Part shown: in pieces, positions 9,509-19,013 of the stretch
Numbering within the stretch: position 1 is the stretch's first letter
How the letters are laid out: each line of letters opens with the position of its first letter
Assembly (NCBI GenBank): GCA_002937655.1
Contig: PTKH01000001.1
Coordinates: 1 to 64,000 of the forward strand
Direction of reading: 5' to 3'
DNA: 64,000 nucleotides
From: Alphaproteobacteria bacterium MarineAlpha9_Bin3
Lineage (GTDB): Bacteria > Pseudomonadota > Alphaproteobacteria > TMED109
Program-made: the position numbers and the translations under genes
The notes under the pieces: generated by a model
The model's database searches: none
What the model was told of the DNA's origin: nothing
The model's input: the letters and a program-made list of their open reading frames with translations, nothing else

Positions 9509-9850
9509 TTAAATACTTTTCAAATAACGGGATTCTATCCACTTAATAGTTTTTTCAAGAGAAGTAGAACTACGTACCTTATTGTTTTGATGATAAATAG
9601 TCCAAATTTTAAAGTTATTTGATTTTTTTTCATAAACTATTTTATAAACCGGAGTCTCAAAAGAATGTCTGTAGAAACAGAATATTATATTTTCTTTTTG
9701 TAGGGAGAAACTATAATCTTTCCATAAATTAGCCTTTAACATTCTTGAAAATAATGACATTATTTTTGTAAAATCGTTATTTTTAATATAAGAGGTTATA
9801 CTATTATTATAAGAATTATTTTTTTTAGTAATAATAAATTTATTTTTCAT
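9509..9850 (-). CDS. DUF2794 family protein
   Basis: A 113-residue protein matching the pattern of the alphaproteobacterial DUF2794 family: an alpha segment (FTKIMSLFSRMLKANLWKDYSF) followed by FCFYRHSFETPVYKIV, corresponding to the family's conserved FSVFRRxSExPLYRI stretch, then a last helix (LEKTIKWIESRYLK). No function is established for the family. No signal peptide or membrane segment is visible, so it is probably cytoplasmic. It is divergent from the TPR-bamB-der operon across ~120 bp of AT-only DNA. The N-terminal ~20 residues are low-complexity (K/N/S-rich). Confidence 0.75.
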   Translation of the reverse strand: MKNKFIITKKNNSYNNSITSYIKNNDFTKIMSLFSRMLKANLWKDYSFSLQKENIIFCFYRHSFETPVYKIVYEKKSNNFKIWTIYHQNNKVRSSTSLEKTIKWIESRYLKSI

Positions 9851-9971
9851 CTTAATTCAATACTTTCATTATTATAATATATTTTCTTATTTATTTAATA
9901 TATATATCAATTATTAACATTTAGGAAAATTAGTATATATATTAAATATTAATTTATAATAGGAGTGAAAT

Positions 9972-10613
9972 GTGAGTGATATTTTTCAAGAAGTAGATGA
10001 GGAATTACGTGAAGAGAAATATAAAAGTATATGGCGTAAATATAAATATTATGTAATAGGTGGTTTAACTCTATTTATATTAGGTATAGCTATTAATGCT
10101 TTTTGGAAAGATTATAGCTTAAAAGAAATTAACGATAGGTCCGAAAAATTTTTTGAAGCTATAGAAACTGCTCAAGAAGATAAGGTCGGTGCAATTACTT
10201 TGTTAGAAGAGTTTGCTAAGAAAGAAAAAAATGCTGAATATAATGTATTAATTGCAAAGTTTACAGAGGCAGCTATTAGAAGATCAGAAAAAGATTTTAA
10301 CGGTGCTTTAGATATATATGAAATACTTGCAAATAATAAAATATCTAATTTTTATGCAGACTACGCTAAATTATCTTCAGTTGAAATGCTTTTTGCTTTG
10401 AATAACAAAAAAGAGGCAAGAATTATACTAGATGATTTAGTAGTAAATTCATCTGAACTCAAATTTATTGCTATGGAATATTTAGGTTATTTAGAGGTAA
10501 ATGAAGGAAATATTTCAAAAGCACGCACTATTTTTAAAAATTTAGTTGAAGAAGCTGGTGTATCGGTAAATATGAAAAATAGATCGAATGAGGTATTATC
10601 AATTTTACCTTAA
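9972..10613 (+). CDS. YfgM-like tetratricopeptide-repeat membrane protein
   Basis: A 213-residue protein with a short cytoplasmic N-terminus, one membrane anchor (YYVIGGLTLFILGIAINAFW, about residues 24-43), and a periplasmic helical TPR_21-type domain. It lies directly upstream of bamB and der, the position of YfgM, which in E. coli acts as a periplasmic chaperone near the Sec translocon. The GTG start at 9972 is chosen because AGGAG (9961-9965) is six bases upstream; an ATG overlapping it at 9970 meets TGA immediately. bamB follows after 19 bp, so this is the first gene of a three-gene operon. Confidence 0.82.
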   Translation: MSDIFQEVDEELREEKYKSIWRKYKYYVIGGLTLFILGIAINAFWKDYSLKEINDRSEKFFEAIETAQEDKVGAITLLEEFAKKEKNAEYNVLIAKFTEAAIRRSEKDFNGALDIYEILANNKISNFYADYAKLSSVEMLFALNNKKEARIILDDLVVNSSELKFIAMEYLGYLEVNEGNISKARTIFKNLVEEAGVSVNMKNRSNEVLSILP

Positions 10614-10632
10614 ATAGAGTTATAGAGAAGTT

Positions 10633-11982
10633 ATGTTATATAAATTAAGATTGTTATTTTTATTTATTACTGTTGGATTTTTTATTAATAGTTGTTCTAC
10701 ATTAAAATCTCTAGATGTTTTAAATCTATTAAGTTCACCAGATGAAAAAGGAATAGAAGGTAAAAGATTAGACATAAGTGTCTCATTAAAAGAAATTAAA
10801 ATAAATCCCGATGCAGCAAAAGTTCCAATTTCTCTGAATAAAACTATTAGAAACTACAATTGGAATCAAAAAGGTAAAAATAGTTATAATTCTCCTGAAA
10901 ATTTAATCGTTAATGAGAATACTAATTTATTATGGAAAAAAGATATTGGAGATGGTGAAGGTAAATATAATAAAATTTATGCTCAACCTGTTGGAAATAA
11001 ATCATTTATATATGCTTTAGATTCTGAAGGAAAATTAGTTTCTATAGATTTAACAAATGGAAATATTATTTGGGAACAAGAAATTTTTCCTGAAGAGGAA
11101 AGTATAAATTCTAATATAGATGGAGGATTAGCTTTATTTGAAGATAGTCTAATTATTTCTTCTTCTTATGGAGAAATAATAAAGATAAATGCAATTAATG
11201 GAAAAATTATATGGAAGAAAAATATATATAGACCTGTGCAAGGTGCTCCTACTATTAATAACGAATTGATATATCAAATGACCGTAAATAATGAGTTATA
11301 TGTATTAGATATTTTGACTGGAACTGAACTATGGAGATATAGTGCTTCACATGTATCTGCGATATCAAATGGGTCTTCGGCACCAGCAGTTAATAATGAT
11401 ATAGTTATATTTCCAAGTAATACAGGAGAGATTTTAGCTTTAGATCCTTTAACAGGCTCATTAATATGGAACTCATCATTAGTAATAGAGGGAGCAATAT
11501 CAGGATCCTTAGAATTAACTGATATTGATTCAGGTCCGGTAATAAATGATGGTTTAGTTTTTGCCTCTTCATTATCGGGAAAATTTGCTGTATTAGATTT
11601 AATAAGTGGGACTTTGCTCTGGGAAGTGCCCATAAAAACTTCAAGTGATGCTATAGTTAATGGTGATTCAGTTTTTATTACTAGTAATGATGGGAGAGTT
11701 ATAAATTTAATCAAAAATAGTGGTGAAGTTCGCTGGATTTCTAATATCTCTGAAACTATAAATCCAAAATCTGATGATACTCCCGTTTGTTCTACTCCTA
11801 TTTTAGCCAATGATAATATTATACTTACTTGTTATGATGGAAGCGTATTAAAAATAGACAGTAATAGCGGCGACTATATTAAATTATTTAAATTAGATTC
11901 ACCAATTTTTATATCTCCTATTATAATCAATGAGCATATAATTTTCTATACGGAAGATGCAGAAATAGTAGTTTATCGATAG
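10633..11982 (+). CDS. bamB: Outer-membrane assembly lipoprotein BamB (PQQ-repeat beta-propeller)
   Basis: BamB is the beta-propeller lipoprotein of the BAM complex that inserts outer-membrane barrels. The N-terminus has a hydrophobic signal (LLFLFITVGFFINSC) ending in a lipobox-like INSC, so lipidation at about Cys21 is likely. The remainder contains repeated PQQ-type blades: ALDSEGKLVSIDLTNGNIIW, INAINGKIIWKK, VLDILTGTELW, ALDPLTGSLIW and VLDLISGTLLW. The 449-residue length is in the range of alphaproteobacterial BamB. Position between a YfgM-like gene and der is the classical arrangement. Der begins 8 bp downstream, implying tight coupling. Confidence 0.9.
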   Translation: MLYKLRLLFLFITVGFFINSCSTLKSLDVLNLLSSPDEKGIEGKRLDISVSLKEIKINPDAAKVPISLNKTIRNYNWNQKGKNSYNSPENLIVNENTNLLWKKDIGDGEGKYNKIYAQPVGNKSFIYALDSEGKLVSIDLTNGNIIWEQEIFPEEESINSNIDGGLALFEDSLIISSSYGEIIKINAINGKIIWKKNIYRPVQGAPTINNELIYQMTVNNELYVLDILTGTELWRYSASHVSAISNGSSAPAVNNDIVIFPSNTGEILALDPLTGSLIWNSSLVIEGAISGSLELTDIDSGPVINDGLVFASSLSGKFAVLDLISGTLLWEVPIKTSSDAIVNGDSVFITSNDGRVINLIKNSGEVRWISNISETINPKSDDTPVCSTPILANDNIILTCYDGSVLKIDSNSGDYIKLFKLDSPIFISPIIINEHIIFYTEDAEIVVYR

Positions 11983-11990
11983 GAATACTG

Positions 11991-13337
11991 ATGTTACCTA
12001 AAGTAGTTATTTTTGGACGGCCTAATGTGGGTAAATCCACTTTATTTAATAGGCTTATAAAGAGAAAAGCAGCAATTGTAGCTGATATACCTGGTGTCAC
12101 TAGAGATAATAAAGGTCTTAAAGCTAATTTAGGAAAATTAGAGTTTATGCTTTATGATACAGCAGGGTTTGACGAAGTAAATAATAAAAATGAGTTAAGT
12201 AAAGATATAACTGATAAGATAAAATCTATTATAAATATTGCAGATATTATTATATTTATGTTTGATGCTAGATCCGGAATAATGCCATTCGATTATTCCT
12301 GTGCAAGTATTTTAAGAAAGATTAAATGTCCTATTTTATTAGTTGGGAATAAAGTTGAATCAGAAACTCAAAAAAATCAAGCTTATGAGGCCATAAAATT
12401 AGGATTTGGTGATCCACTAATTATCTCAGCAGAACATGGGATAGGATTCGGTACATTAGAAGGCAATTTATCTGTATTAATGAAAAATATAAATAACTTT
12501 AGTGAAAAAAATAATATTAAAGACAATAATATAAGATTAGCTATAGTAGGTAGGCCCAATAGTGGAAAATCTACTTTAATTAATACCTTAATGGGTAAGA
12601 ATATTGTTTTAACTGGTAATCAACCAGGTGTGACTAGAGATTCAGTAATGATAGACTTTGATTGGAAAGGTTCAAATATTCAACTTATAGATACTGCAGG
12701 TATTAGAAAAAAAAGTAAGATAATTGATAAAATCGAGAAATTATCTGTAGAATCTTCAATTGATTCGGTAAAATATGCTCAAATAGTAATATTGGTTTTA
12801 GATTGTAATGAAGCATTATCTCGTCAGGATTTAGCTATAGCTAGTCATGTTATAGAGGAGGGTAGAGTTTTGATTATTGCCGCAAATAAATGGGATATTG
12901 TAATTAATAAGGAAGAAGTAAGAGCTGCATTAAGAAATAAATTAAATAAGACTTTATCCCAATTAAAAGGAGTATATTTAATAGAAATTTCAGCATTAAA
13001 TAAAAAAGGCATTAATAATTTGATGGAATCTGCAATGTCTATATATAAAAAATGGAATATAAAAATTTCTACTTCAAAATTAAATAAATGGCTAAATACA
13101 ATTCAACAAATAAATCCACCACCTTTAAAGTCAGGAAGAGTTATAAAAATTAAATATTGCACCCAGACAAGTATTAGACCACCTACATTTACTTTTTTTT
13201 CTAATTTAAATGGAGATTTTAATGATTCTTATCAAAGGTATTTATTAAATAATATTAGAGATGAATTTGATTTACAGGGTATTCCGATAAGACTTATTTT
13301 TAAAAATAGTAAAAATCCATTTATTCACGATTTATAA
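11991..13337 (+). CDS. der: Ribosome biogenesis GTPase Der (EngA)
   Basis: Der is a tandem-domain GTPase needed for 50S ribosomal subunit maturation. Two complete G domains are visible: P-loop GRPNVGKS at residues 9-16 with DTAGF as G3 and NKVE as a G4-type motif, then GRPNSGKS at 187-194 with DTAGIRKKSK as G3 and NKWD as G4. A C-terminal KH-like domain follows (NPPPLKSGRVIKIKY). At 448 residues it is family-sized. It is the third gene of the TPR-bamB-der operon. Its last 13 bp overlap the end of the convergent SDR gene. Confidence 0.97.
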   Translation: MLPKVVIFGRPNVGKSTLFNRLIKRKAAIVADIPGVTRDNKGLKANLGKLEFMLYDTAGFDEVNNKNELSKDITDKIKSIINIADIIIFMFDARSGIMPFDYSCASILRKIKCPILLVGNKVESETQKNQAYEAIKLGFGDPLIISAEHGIGFGTLEGNLSVLMKNINNFSEKNNIKDNNIRLAIVGRPNSGKSTLINTLMGKNIVLTGNQPGVTRDSVMIDFDWKGSNIQLIDTAGIRKKSKIIDKIEKLSVESSIDSVKYAQIVILVLDCNEALSRQDLAIASHVIEEGRVLIIAANKWDIVINKEEVRAALRNKLNKTLSQLKGVYLIEISALNKKGINNLMESAMSIYKKWNIKISTSKLNKWLNTIQQINPPPLKSGRVIKIKYCTQTSIRPPTFTFFSNLNGDFNDSYQRYLLNNIRDEFDLQGIPIRLIFKNSKNPFIHDL

Positions 13338-13999
13338 CTATTTTCTAAAATTTTAATAAACTTTGCTGAAGCTATTTCAGCAGTGTCAATATTTTCTTTA
13401 ATTTCTCCTGGAAAAGCACTATTTCTTAGTTTACTATTTATAGGCCCTGGATCATATACACTAGCCTTAATATTAGTTTTTGTAATTTCTTTTTTCCAAC
13501 TATTTATTAGAGATTCTATAGCATTACTACTTAAAGCGTATGAACTAAAATATGGTTCAAGATATGTCTTTTGTTTGCATATGAAAAAGTAAGCTCTTCC
13601 ATATTTTGAATATCTAAGTAGTGGGTCTAATGATCTAATTAGTTGCCAATTAGCTGTTATATTAATATTAATTATTTTGTTAAATTCCTTTGGTAATATG
13701 TGATTAATTGGGCTTAGTTTAGGATAGAATGAAGAGCAGTTAATAAGTATATCTAATTTTTTATATTTATCAAAAATTACACCACCTAATTTATCTATAG
13801 ACCTACTATGATTAAGGTCTAGGGGTACTATTTTTGGTCTTAATAAAGCTTTATCTATTATTTCTTCATATAGCTTTTCTAATCTATCAGAATTATTAGC
13901 CACTAATATCAATTGAATATTTTTAGAAATTAAATTTTTAGTTATAGCTTTACCGAGTGTTCCAGTTGCTCCTACAACTAGTGCAATTCGTTTAACCAT
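13325..13999 (-). CDS. Short-chain dehydrogenase/reductase
   Basis: A 224-residue Rossmann-fold SDR with an N-terminal cofactor motif VVGATGTLGKAI (TGxxxGxG type), an NCS segment in place of the usual NNAG, and YALSSNAIESL, where classical SDRs have the catalytic YxxxK; here Tyr is followed by Ala-Leu-Ser-Ser, so the Lys is missing. It may therefore be weakly active or use another residue. The conserved DPGPINSKLR segment after it is normal. It is the last gene behind purF, an arrangement found across Alphaproteobacteria, 11 bp downstream of purF. Substrate unknown. Confidence 0.82.
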   Translation of the reverse strand: MVKRIALVVGATGTLGKAITKNLISKNIQLILVANNSDRLEKLYEEIIDKALLRPKIVPLDLNHSRSIDKLGGVIFDKYKKLDILINCSSFYPKLSPINHILPKEFNKIININITANWQLIRSLDPLLRYSKYGRAYFFICKQKTYLEPYFSSYALSSNAIESLINSWKKEITKTNIKASVYDPGPINSKLRNSAFPGEIKENIDTAEIASAKFIKILENSYKS

Positions 14000-14010
14000 T
14001 CACAATTACC

Positions 14011-15444
14011 CTACTTATCATTTAATAGAGATAATTGATTTTTTAAAGCTCCGTCATCCCTGTCTACTAGCTTGGTAGGATAATCTCCTGTAAAGCAATG
14101 GTCTGTATATTGAGGATTTTTATTATTTCTATTTTTGTGCCCCATAGATTGGTAAAGCCCTTTCAAAGACAGAAAGTGCAAACTATCAAGTTTTAACATT
14201 TTTCTAATTTCTTCAGTGGAATTTTGAGAAGCTATTAATTCACTTATACTAGGTGTATCAATACCATAAAAATCAGGATATTTAATTGGAGGACTAGAAA
14301 TTCTCATATGAACCTCTGAAGCTCCAGCATTTCTCATCATTTCAACAATTTTTATGGCTGTAGTACCTCTAACTATAGAGTCATCTATTAACACAATTTT
14401 TTTATTTTTAATAATTGATCTATTTGCATTATGTTTTAATTTAATTCCTAATTGTCTAATTGTTTGTGTGGGTTCTATAAAAGTTCTACCTACATAGTGA
14501 TTTCTGATTATTCCAAGGTTAAATGGAATTTTAGACGCTTCTGAATAACCAAGTGCAGCTGGTACTCCTGAATCTGGAACTGGAATCACTAAATCTGCAT
14601 CAGTTTTAAGTTCTAAAGCTAATTGTCGTCCCATTTTTTTTCTACAATCATATATATTTTTTCCATTCATAACACTATCTGGTCTTGCAAAATATATGTA
14701 TTCAAAAATACATGGTCTCGCGGAAATTTTATTAAATGGCTTATAAGATTTAACGCCATTTTTGTCCATCACAACAATTTCTCCATTATCAATGTCTCTT
14801 ATATATTTAGCACCTATAATATCTAATGCGCATGTTTCAGAGGCTATAATTTTAGCTCCCTTTAATTCTCCCATTACCAATGGTCTAATTCCAAGAGGGT
14901 CTTTTATTGCTATTAATTTTTTATTTGTTAAAAGTCCAATACTATACGCGCCTTCTAATTCAAACAAAGCATCAATTATTTTTTTTATCATTGTTGATTT
15001 TTTACTTTGGGCTATCAGGTGCAAAAGGGCTTCTGTATCTGTAGTAGATTGAAATATAGCACCTTTTTTAACTAAATTTTTTCTTAGTTCTATTCCATTT
15101 GTAAGGTTGCCATTATGCGAACATGCGATACCACCTCCAATTAAATCAGCAAATAAAGGTTGAATATTTTTTAGAGAGGTATTACCTGTGGTAGAATATC
15201 TAACATGTCCTAATGCTGAATTTCCCGGAAGTCTATCTATTACTGATGCCTTTGTGAAATGATCTCCTACTAATCCCATATAAGGCTCATTATTAAAGTT
15301 TTTGCCATCAAAAGACACTATACCTGCACTTTCTTGTCCGCGATGTTGAAGAGCGTGTAAACCTAAAGCAGTAAGTGCTGCTGCATCTGGATGTCCAAAG
15401 ACACCAAATACTCCACATTCTTCTTTAAGTTTATCATCACACAT
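14011..15444 (-). CDS. purF: Amidophosphoribosyltransferase
   Basis: Catalyses the first committed step of purine synthesis, transferring glutamine-derived ammonia to PRPP. The sequence has a nine-residue propeptide MCDDKLKEE before Cys10 (CGVFGVFG), the expected N-terminal nucleophile of the class II glutamine amidotransferase domain. LHALQHRGQESAGI and HVRYSTTGN follow. The phosphoribosyltransferase domain carries the PRPP loop VLIDDSIVRGTT. At 477 residues it is normal. cvpA lies upstream across 68 bp, the arrangement also seen in E. coli. No purine riboswitch is visible in that leader. Confidence 0.97.
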   Translation of the reverse strand: MCDDKLKEECGVFGVFGHPDAAALTALGLHALQHRGQESAGIVSFDGKNFNNEPYMGLVGDHFTKASVIDRLPGNSALGHVRYSTTGNTSLKNIQPLFADLIGGGIACSHNGNLTNGIELRKNLVKKGAIFQSTTDTEALLHLIAQSKKSTMIKKIIDALFELEGAYSIGLLTNKKLIAIKDPLGIRPLVMGELKGAKIIASETCALDIIGAKYIRDIDNGEIVVMDKNGVKSYKPFNKISARPCIFEYIYFARPDSVMNGKNIYDCRKKMGRQLALELKTDADLVIPVPDSGVPAALGYSEASKIPFNLGIIRNHYVGRTFIEPTQTIRQLGIKLKHNANRSIIKNKKIVLIDDSIVRGTTAIKIVEMMRNAGASEVHMRISSPPIKYPDFYGIDTPSISELIASQNSTEEIRKMLKLDSLHFLSLKGLYQSMGHKNRNNKNPQYTDHCFTGDYPTKLVDRDDGALKNQLSLLNDK

Positions 15445-15512
15445 AGGTATTAATATTCTCTATTTAATTTATATTTATTTTGTACTATTAAATTATTTAT
15501 ACTTTCCAAAGT

Positions 15513-16202
15513 CTAATCTTTATTATTTGTATCAATTGTTTCAATATTATTTAATCTATTCATCTGTTCTCTTTCTGCAGGTGTATAACTACTTTCATTT
15601 TCAATGCCTTTATATAATTCAGGTTCATTAAATAACTTATTTTTATCTATTAATTCATTTATGTTAAGTTTTTGTATATCTATTGCCTTTATGTCTATAG
15701 CAAAAAATTCATTAGGCAAAATATTTTTTAAATTATTAGTAATAGATATAACTATTGGATAGCTATATGATTCATACATCCATTTAGGTATTGTATTATT
15801 TACCCATATTGTCTGATTACCAGCTATAAATAATACTACAACTAAGATAATGGCTCTTATTACACCAAAAATCATTCCCAATAATCTATCTAGTGGAGCT
15901 AGTAATGAATTTTTAATATTTTTAGAAATAAAATTAGATAAAAATGTCAGGGTAATAATAGATAACAAGAATAATATACCAAAAGAAATTGCATCAGCTA
16001 CAATATTAGAATCTATATATTCTATAGTAATAGAATTTAAGTCAGAGTAATATTTAAATGCAATCCAAGCTGCTAATAACCAATTTATAATTGAAAGAGT
16101 TTCTTTTGCAAAACCTCTACTATATCCAATAACTAAAGAAACCAGCATACTTACAAATAATACTATATCTAGTAAATTGATATTTATATTATTAAATTCC
16201 AT
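15513..16202 (-). CDS. cvpA: CvpA family membrane protein
   Basis: A 229-residue protein with four hydrophobic segments in its first ~165 residues and the family start NLLDIVLFVSMLVSLVIGYSRGFAKE, with the conserved RGF after the first helix. It ends in a charged soluble tail. CvpA proteins are inner-membrane proteins linked to envelope homeostasis and, in E. coli, colicin V production. Linkage to purF is conserved here. In many alphaproteobacteria radA lies between alr and cvpA; here only 59 bp separate the two. Confidence 0.88.
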   Translation of the reverse strand: MEFNNININLLDIVLFVSMLVSLVIGYSRGFAKETLSIINWLLAAWIAFKYYSDLNSITIEYIDSNIVADAISFGILFLLSIITLTFLSNFISKNIKNSLLAPLDRLLGMIFGVIRAIILVVVLFIAGNQTIWVNNTIPKWMYESYSYPIVISITNNLKNILPNEFFAIDIKAIDIQKLNINELIDKNKLFNEPELYKGIENESSYTPAEREQMNRLNNIETIDTNNKD

Positions 16203-16261
16203 TATAAAAAATTTCTTATTAATTTATATTTTATGAATACTTTATACTCTTTTAATTATAA

Positions 16262-17401
16262 TTATACGATTATTTTAGGAATATTCTTACCCATATTACA
16301 CAATATTTCATAAGGTATCGTTTTATTCTCCTTAGCAAATTTTTCTAAACTTCTATTTGGTCCAAAAATTTCTACCAAATCTCCAGTTCTTACTTCATCA
16401 TATTTTAATTTGCTAATATCGATAACTGTAAGATCCATTGATACTCTGCCTAATATAGTTATTTTTTTATTTCCTATATATACTGACCCTTTATTAGATA
16501 AAAGTCGTGAGAAGCCATGTGAGTAACCTATCGAAATAGTAGCTATTATACTATCTTGTTTCATTTTTACTGTTTGTCCATAACCTATTGATGAATTTTT
16601 AGATATTTTTTTTATTTGAGTTATTTGTGCATAAAGGGAAACAGCTTCTTTCAATGGGTTTTGTTTTGTATTATGAGGATTAATTCCCCAAAAAGCAGCT
16701 CCTGGTCTCACAACATCTAGTATATATTTTGAACCGAGCCATAGTCCTGAGGAGTTACATATACTAGATTTAATAGAACATTCTGAAATTTTACTAAGAA
16801 TTTTTGTACATTTTTTAATTTCTTTTAATTGCTTGAAGTTTAACATATTTTTTGTATCTTCAGCACAAGCTAAGTGAGTCATTACATATTTTATATTTAA
16901 TTTATTAAATAATACTTCATTTTTTTTATCTAATATTTCTGTATAAGAAATGCCTAATCTATTCATTGCTGTATCAATATGTAAAATACAGCTATCCTTT
17001 TTTGTACTATTTTTTATCCATATTTTTATTTCTTCTAATGAGTTAATGACTGGAATTAAATTATATTTTTTTAAGATTTTAACGTTAAATGGTTTTCCTA
17101 TATTTAATATGAAAAGTTCAATATTTTTAAATTTTTTTCTTAATTTTATCCCTTCAGCTATATTTGCTAAAAACATCTTTTTATAACCTAATTCTATTAA
17201 AATACTTGTAATTGATAAAACTCCCATTCCATAAGCATCGGCTTTAATAACAGGGCTTATTACTGCATTTTTAGATTTTTTTGAAATAATATTAGAGTTG
17301 TATTTTATATTTTTTTTACTTATTAAGAACAAATTACCATTTTGAAATAAATATTTTTTATATTTATTTTTGATATTCTTACTAGCCTTATTAATTTCCA
17401 T
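16262..17401 (-). CDS. alr: Alanine racemase
   Basis: A PLP-dependent enzyme making D-alanine for peptidoglycan. The PLP lysine is Lys53 in VIKADAYGMG. Other family marks are RPGAAFWGINP, the catalytic Tyr in SIGYGQTV, TISIGYSHGFSR, and the C-terminal GRVSMDLTVID with GDLVEIFG. At 379 residues it is complete. Its ATG (17399-17401) lies inside the end of dnaB, an 11-bp overlap suggesting translational coupling. The N-terminus is more Lys/Asn-rich than usual, in line with the AT bias of the region. Confidence 0.95.
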   Translation of the reverse strand: MEINKASKNIKNKYKKYLFQNGNLFLISKKNIKYNSNIISKKSKNAVISPVIKADAYGMGVLSITSILIELGYKKMFLANIAEGIKLRKKFKNIELFILNIGKPFNVKILKKYNLIPVINSLEEIKIWIKNSTKKDSCILHIDTAMNRLGISYTEILDKKNEVLFNKLNIKYVMTHLACAEDTKNMLNFKQLKEIKKCTKILSKISECSIKSSICNSSGLWLGSKYILDVVRPGAAFWGINPHNTKQNPLKEAVSLYAQITQIKKISKNSSIGYGQTVKMKQDSIIATISIGYSHGFSRLLSNKGSVYIGNKKITILGRVSMDLTVIDISKLKYDEVRTGDLVEIFGPNRSLEKFAKENKTIPYEILCNMGKNIPKIIV

Positions 17402-18881
17402 TATCTTTCCTATAATCTTCTGCCAAATCAGAAAATTTAGTTAATGCAGGCTCAAAATGAAGCTTTATATTACCAATTGGACCGTGACGCTGTTTTGCCA
17501 CTATCACATCAGCAGTATTTTGCACTTTTTCAAGAGTTTCTTGCCATTCAAGATAACGATTATGAAATTTTTCATCTGTTTCTGTGCTAGTTTTTCTTGG
17601 TTCAGCTCTTTCTTCATAATACGATTGTCTATAAACAAACATTACAACATCTGAATCTTGCTCAATAGTTCCTGATTCTCTTAAATCAGCTAGCTGTGGT
17701 CTTTTATCTTCTCTTTGCTCCACAGCTCTTGACAATTGACTTAATGCAACAACTGGAACATTTAGCTCCTTTGCAATAGCTTTTAGGCCTTGGGTGATTT
17801 CAGAAATTTCTTGCACTCTATTATTAGATATATTTATGGCGCTCATAAGTTGTAAATAATCTAATATAATCAATTTTAAGCCACCATGGATTCTTTTTAT
17901 TCTTCTAGCTCTTGTTCTTAATTGGGGAACAGATAAAGCAGGAGTTTCATCTATAAACAATTTTCTTTCCTGAATATTTTGACTAGCTCTCACTAAATTA
18001 ATAAATTCATCATTACTGAGTTGGCCTCTTCTAATTTTTTCAGAGGATATTTTTGCTTCTTCCGCTAAAATTCTATTAGTGAGTTGTACGCTAGACATCT
18101 CAAGAGAACAAAAAAGAATAGGGTTATCTTTTTCATTTTTAACTTTCTTAGCTGCTTGAAAAGCTATATTTGTTGCTAAGGCAGTTTTTCCCATACTTGG
18201 TCTTCCAGCCACTATTATCAAATCCGAGTTATGTAATCCTCCTAAAAGTTCATCCATAGATTTTAAACCAGTAGTTATACCAGATAATTTTCCATCCCTA
18301 TTATGAGCAGTTTCTGCGCTAGAAATTGCTTCAGCTATCGAATCTGAGAAAGACAAAGGGCCTTTATTTGTTTCTCCTGTCTCAGCAAGAGTAAATAATT
18401 TACTTTCGGCCATTTCAATCTGAGAATTAGCACTTTCATCAATACTAGGACTAGATGCTTTTGACGCCACTTCATGGGCAAGTCTAATTAATTCACGTCT
18501 TAAAGATAAATCGTATATTAATTTTGCGTAGTGTTCTGAATTTGGTGCTATATCTGATGCTTCGCTTAGCTTAATTAAATAGTTAGTTCCTTCTATTTCT
18601 ATAAGGGCAGGATCTTTTTCAAAATATTGATCAAGTGTAATAGAATCTGCAACTTGCCCATTATTTATTAATTTTTGAATAGCCTCAAAAATTCTCCCAT
18701 GAACAGGGACAAAAAAATGTTCACTTTTTAATGAAAGATCATATGTAATTCTATTATATATTTCATTATCAACTAATATAGATCCTAATAATGTTTCTTC
18801 TGCCTCTATAGAATGAGGTAAAGAATTTATATTTTGGTTCCTACTATTAGGGCTATTGAGATTTTCAATATTATTCAACAT
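17391..18881 (-). CDS. dnaB: Replicative DNA helicase DnaB
   Basis: The hexameric helicase that unwinds DNA at the replication fork. The N-terminal primase-interaction domain begins with SLPHSIEAEETLLGSIL. The RecA-like C-terminal domain shows GITTGLKSMDELLGG, Walker A GRPSMGKTALATN, Walker B IILDYLQLM, and the ALSQLSRAVEQREDKRP segment. At 496 residues it is standard, with no intein. It follows rplI after a 132-bp AT-rich gap and overlaps alr by 11 bp. Confidence 0.98.
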   Translation of the reverse strand: MLNNIENLNSPNSRNQNINSLPHSIEAEETLLGSILVDNEIYNRITYDLSLKSEHFFVPVHGRIFEAIQKLINNGQVADSITLDQYFEKDPALIEIEGTNYLIKLSEASDIAPNSEHYAKLIYDLSLRRELIRLAHEVASKASSPSIDESANSQIEMAESKLFTLAETGETNKGPLSFSDSIAEAISSAETAHNRDGKLSGITTGLKSMDELLGGLHNSDLIIVAGRPSMGKTALATNIAFQAAKKVKNEKDNPILFCSLEMSSVQLTNRILAEEAKISSEKIRRGQLSNDEFINLVRASQNIQERKLFIDETPALSVPQLRTRARRIKRIHGGLKLIILDYLQLMSAINISNNRVQEISEITQGLKAIAKELNVPVVALSQLSRAVEQREDKRPQLADLRESGTIEQDSDVVMFVYRQSYYEERAEPRKTSTETDEKFHNRYLEWQETLEKVQNTADVIVAKQRHGPIGNIKLHFEPALTKFSDLAEDYRKDNGN

Positions 18882-19013
18882 GCATAATTAATATCATAAA
18901 AATATTAAACTATAAAATGTGGATTACGTTAATTGTCTTAATTATGTGAATAATTATTTTACTTAATTTATAATTATAATTTAACTATTTATTAGAAGTC
19001 AGTTTTATTCTTT

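Noticed and set aside
11274-11810. 178-aa antisense ORF inside bamB
   Set aside because: It is opposite well-matched PQQ repeats and shows no independent domain; a shadow of bamB.
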